DNA from: Bacillota bacterium
GTDB lineage: Bacteria > Bacillota > Dethiobacteria > Dethiobacterales > Dethiobacteraceae
Direction of reading: 5' to 3'
DNA length: 8,050 bases
Assembly (NCBI GenBank): GCA_024650095.1
Contig: JANKMV010000083.1
Span: 1 to 8,050 of the forward strand
The notes beneath the pieces were generated by a model. The model made no database searches. It had not been told where the DNA came from and saw only the letters and a program-made list of their open reading frames with translations. The position numbers and the translations under genes were made by a program. Shown in pieces: positions 6,869-8,050 of this stretch (position 1 is its first letter; each line of letters begins with the position of its first letter).

Positions 6869-8050
6869 ATGCAAAAACCTGAAATTTTGGCTCCAGCTGG
6901 AGATTTGGAGAAATTAAAAATGGCAGTCCTCTATGGGGCTGACGCCGTCTATCTTGCCGGCAAAAGCTTTGGTATGCGAGCTTTTGCCGGCAATTTTAGC
7001 GATAACGAGATGCAAGATGGTATTGCCTTTGCCCATGAGCATGGTGCTAAGGTGTATGTAACTGTTAATATCTTTGCCAACAATGAAGATATCACACAAT
7101 TGCCCGCGTATTTAGTGACGCTTGCTGCACTAAACGTAGATGCCCTGGTCGTTGCAGATCCGGGCGTTTTTGCATTGGCCAAGGAAGTAGTGCCAAATCT
7201 TACCTGTCATCTCAGTACGCAAGCGAACACGACCAACTGGCGTAGTGCTCGTTTTTGGCAAGACGCAGGTTTTGCTCGTGTGGTGCTGGCACGAGAATTA
7301 ACCCTTCCCGAAATAACCAGCATCCGTACACATACAGACATGGAGTTGGAGGTATTTGTGCACGGTGCTATGTGTTGGTCCTATTCAGGCCGCTGTTATT
7401 TAAGCGAGCACCTAACAGGCCGTAGTGCCAATCGTGGTGAATGTGCGCAAGCATGTCGTTGGCAGTATCATCTCATGGAGGAAAAACATCCGGGTGACTA
7501 TCTCCCCATCGAAGAAGATGAACGCGGCATTTATATTCTTAACGCCCGTGACCTGTGCCTCATTGATTACATCGGCCCGCTAACTAAAGCAGGTGTTAGT
7601 ACTTTTAAAATTGAGGGACGGATGAAAAGCGCATACTATGTAGCCACGGTAACGCGAGTATATCGCCAAGCTCTTGATGCCTATTGGTCTAACCCAGATC
7701 ACTATATGGTGGATCCGAGCTGGCATGAAGAACTGCATAAAATCAGCCACCGGCCCTATACTACTGGGTTCTTGCATGGTAACCCAGGGGAAAGTGGGCA
7801 GGTATTCGATAGCAGTGCTCAAGTGGCAAGCCATGAATTTATCGGTGTGGTGCGTGCGTACAAAGATTTGCAAAATCGTGTTGTAGTGGAAATGCGTAAC
7901 CGGTTTGCCGAAGGTGAAACGGTTGAAGTTGTGGGGCCGCACAGTGCAAGTCGCGAGTTCACCATACACAATCTTAAAAACAGTAAAGAAGAGCGTATAG
8001 TAGTGCTTGAGCAATTTCACAGCATAATGTGCGAATATAAGTGCCGCGGG
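6869..8050 (+). CDS. trhP: Peptidase U32 family protein, likely tRNA 5-hydroxyuridine synthesis factor (TrhP/YrrO-like), 3' end cut by window
   Basis: The frame is open to the last base, giving 394 codons without a stop. It starts MQKPEILAPAGDLEKLKMAV, the usual U32 opening, with AAGTAGG at 6855-6861 (one mismatch to AAGGAGG) 7 nt upstream. The U32 signature ExFxxGAMCxxxxGxCxxS is exact (E161 to S179). C169, C176, C192 and C230 match the spacing of the four [4Fe-4S] ligands of E. coli UbiU. FKIEGRMKS and a C-terminal U32 beta domain follow. Despite the name, characterised members (TrhP/YegQ, RlhA, UbiU) are prephenate- or O2-linked hydroxylation factors rather than proteases. The position after mltG matches B. 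subtilis yrrN/yrrO (TrhP1/TrhP2), which install ho5U in tRNA wobble positions; the size and C-terminal domain fit YrrO better. The methyltransferase partner gene yrrM/trmR is not between mltG and this gene. The last 15 or so codons look divergent (see findings). Confidence 0.93.
   Translation, partial: MQKPEILAPAGDLEKLKMAVLYGADAVYLAGKSFGMRAFAGNFSDNEMQDGIAFAHEHGAKVYVTVNIFANNEDITQLPAYLVTLAALNVDALVVADPGVFALAKEVVPNLTCHLSTQANTTNWRSARFWQDAGFARVVLARELTLPEITSIRTHTDMELEVFVHGAMCWSYSGRCYLSEHLTGRSANRGECAQACRWQYHLMEEKHPGDYLPIEEDERGIYILNARDLCLIDYIGPLTKAGVSTFKIEGRMKSAYYVATVTRVYRQALDAYWSNPDHYMVDPSWHEELHKISHRPYTTGFLHGNPGESGQVFDSSAQVASHEFIGVVRAYKDLQNRVVVEMRNRFAEGETVEVVGPHSASREFTIHNLKNSKEERIVVLEQFHSIMCEYKCRG
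6954..6997 (+). terminator. 15-bp perfect hairpin with T run inside the 5' end of the U32 gene
   Basis: TTGCCGGCAAAAGCT (6954-6968) pairs perfectly with AGCTTTTGCCGGCAA (6979-6993) around a 10-nt loop, and TTTT follows at 6994-6997. Each arm also contains the 10-bp palindrome TTGCCGGCAA, so the element is two copies of that palindrome exactly 30 bp apart. It lies 98 nt after the mltG stop and inside codons 29-43 of the U32 gene. It resembles an intrinsic terminator or attenuator; a role as a DNA-binding site pair is also possible. The function is inference. Confidence 0.5.

Overview
The window carries a very conserved Firmicutes housekeeping block, all on the + strand and tightly packed: an AI-2E-family membrane protein (5' end cut by the window), alaS, ireB/reoM, an aldo/keto reductase fused to a two-cluster ferredoxin domain, ruvX, a DUF1292 acidic protein (yrzB), mltG, and a U32-family protein (3' end cut by the window). 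The order matches the Bacillus subtilis yrrI-alaS-yrzL-yrrK-yrzB-yrrL-(yrrM)-yrrN/yrrO neighbourhood. Consensus sigma-A promoter elements, strong Shine-Dalgarno sequences and a moderate base composition fit a Firmicute. The iron-sulfur aldo/keto reductase and the Cys-rich insertion in AlaRS point to an anaerobe of the Clostridia/Negativicutes type. That placement is inference and the species is not recognised.

Layout: 1-924 encodes the AI-2E transporter tail. The 163-base gap 925-1087 holds a near-perfect promoter (TTGACA, 18 bp, TATAAT) that leaves only about 23 nt of leader before alaS, so there is no room for a T-box. From alaS (1088) to the window end the genes are separated by at most 64 nt and no conventional intergenic terminator is visible, so they probably form one long operon. 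ireB overlaps the reductase by one base (TAATG). In B. subtilis the O-methyltransferase gene yrrM/trmR sits between mltG and the U32 genes; here that gap is only 12 nt and the gene is absent.

Functional themes: translation and tRNA maturation (AlaRS, the U32 protein as a likely tRNA wobble-uridine hydroxylation factor), rRNA processing or DNA repair (RuvX/YqgF), and control of cell-wall synthesis (IreB/ReoM, which governs MurA stability, and MltG, which ends glycan strands). The reductase is the accessory gene of the set.

The most unusual signals are two perfect inverted repeats placed inside coding sequence just after start codons. One is an 11-bp stem at 4060-4088 in the reductase, followed by a T-rich run; the other is a 15-bp stem at 6954-6993 in the U32 gene, followed by TTTT. 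Both resemble intrinsic terminators and could divide the operon into segments read through only when the first codons are being translated. A second signal is a pair of related 11-bp inverted repeats (ATGTTTTACAT and ATGCTTTGCAT) around the alaS promoter, one lying in the spacer between -35 and -10. No mobile elements, CRISPR arrays, tRNA or rRNA genes were seen.
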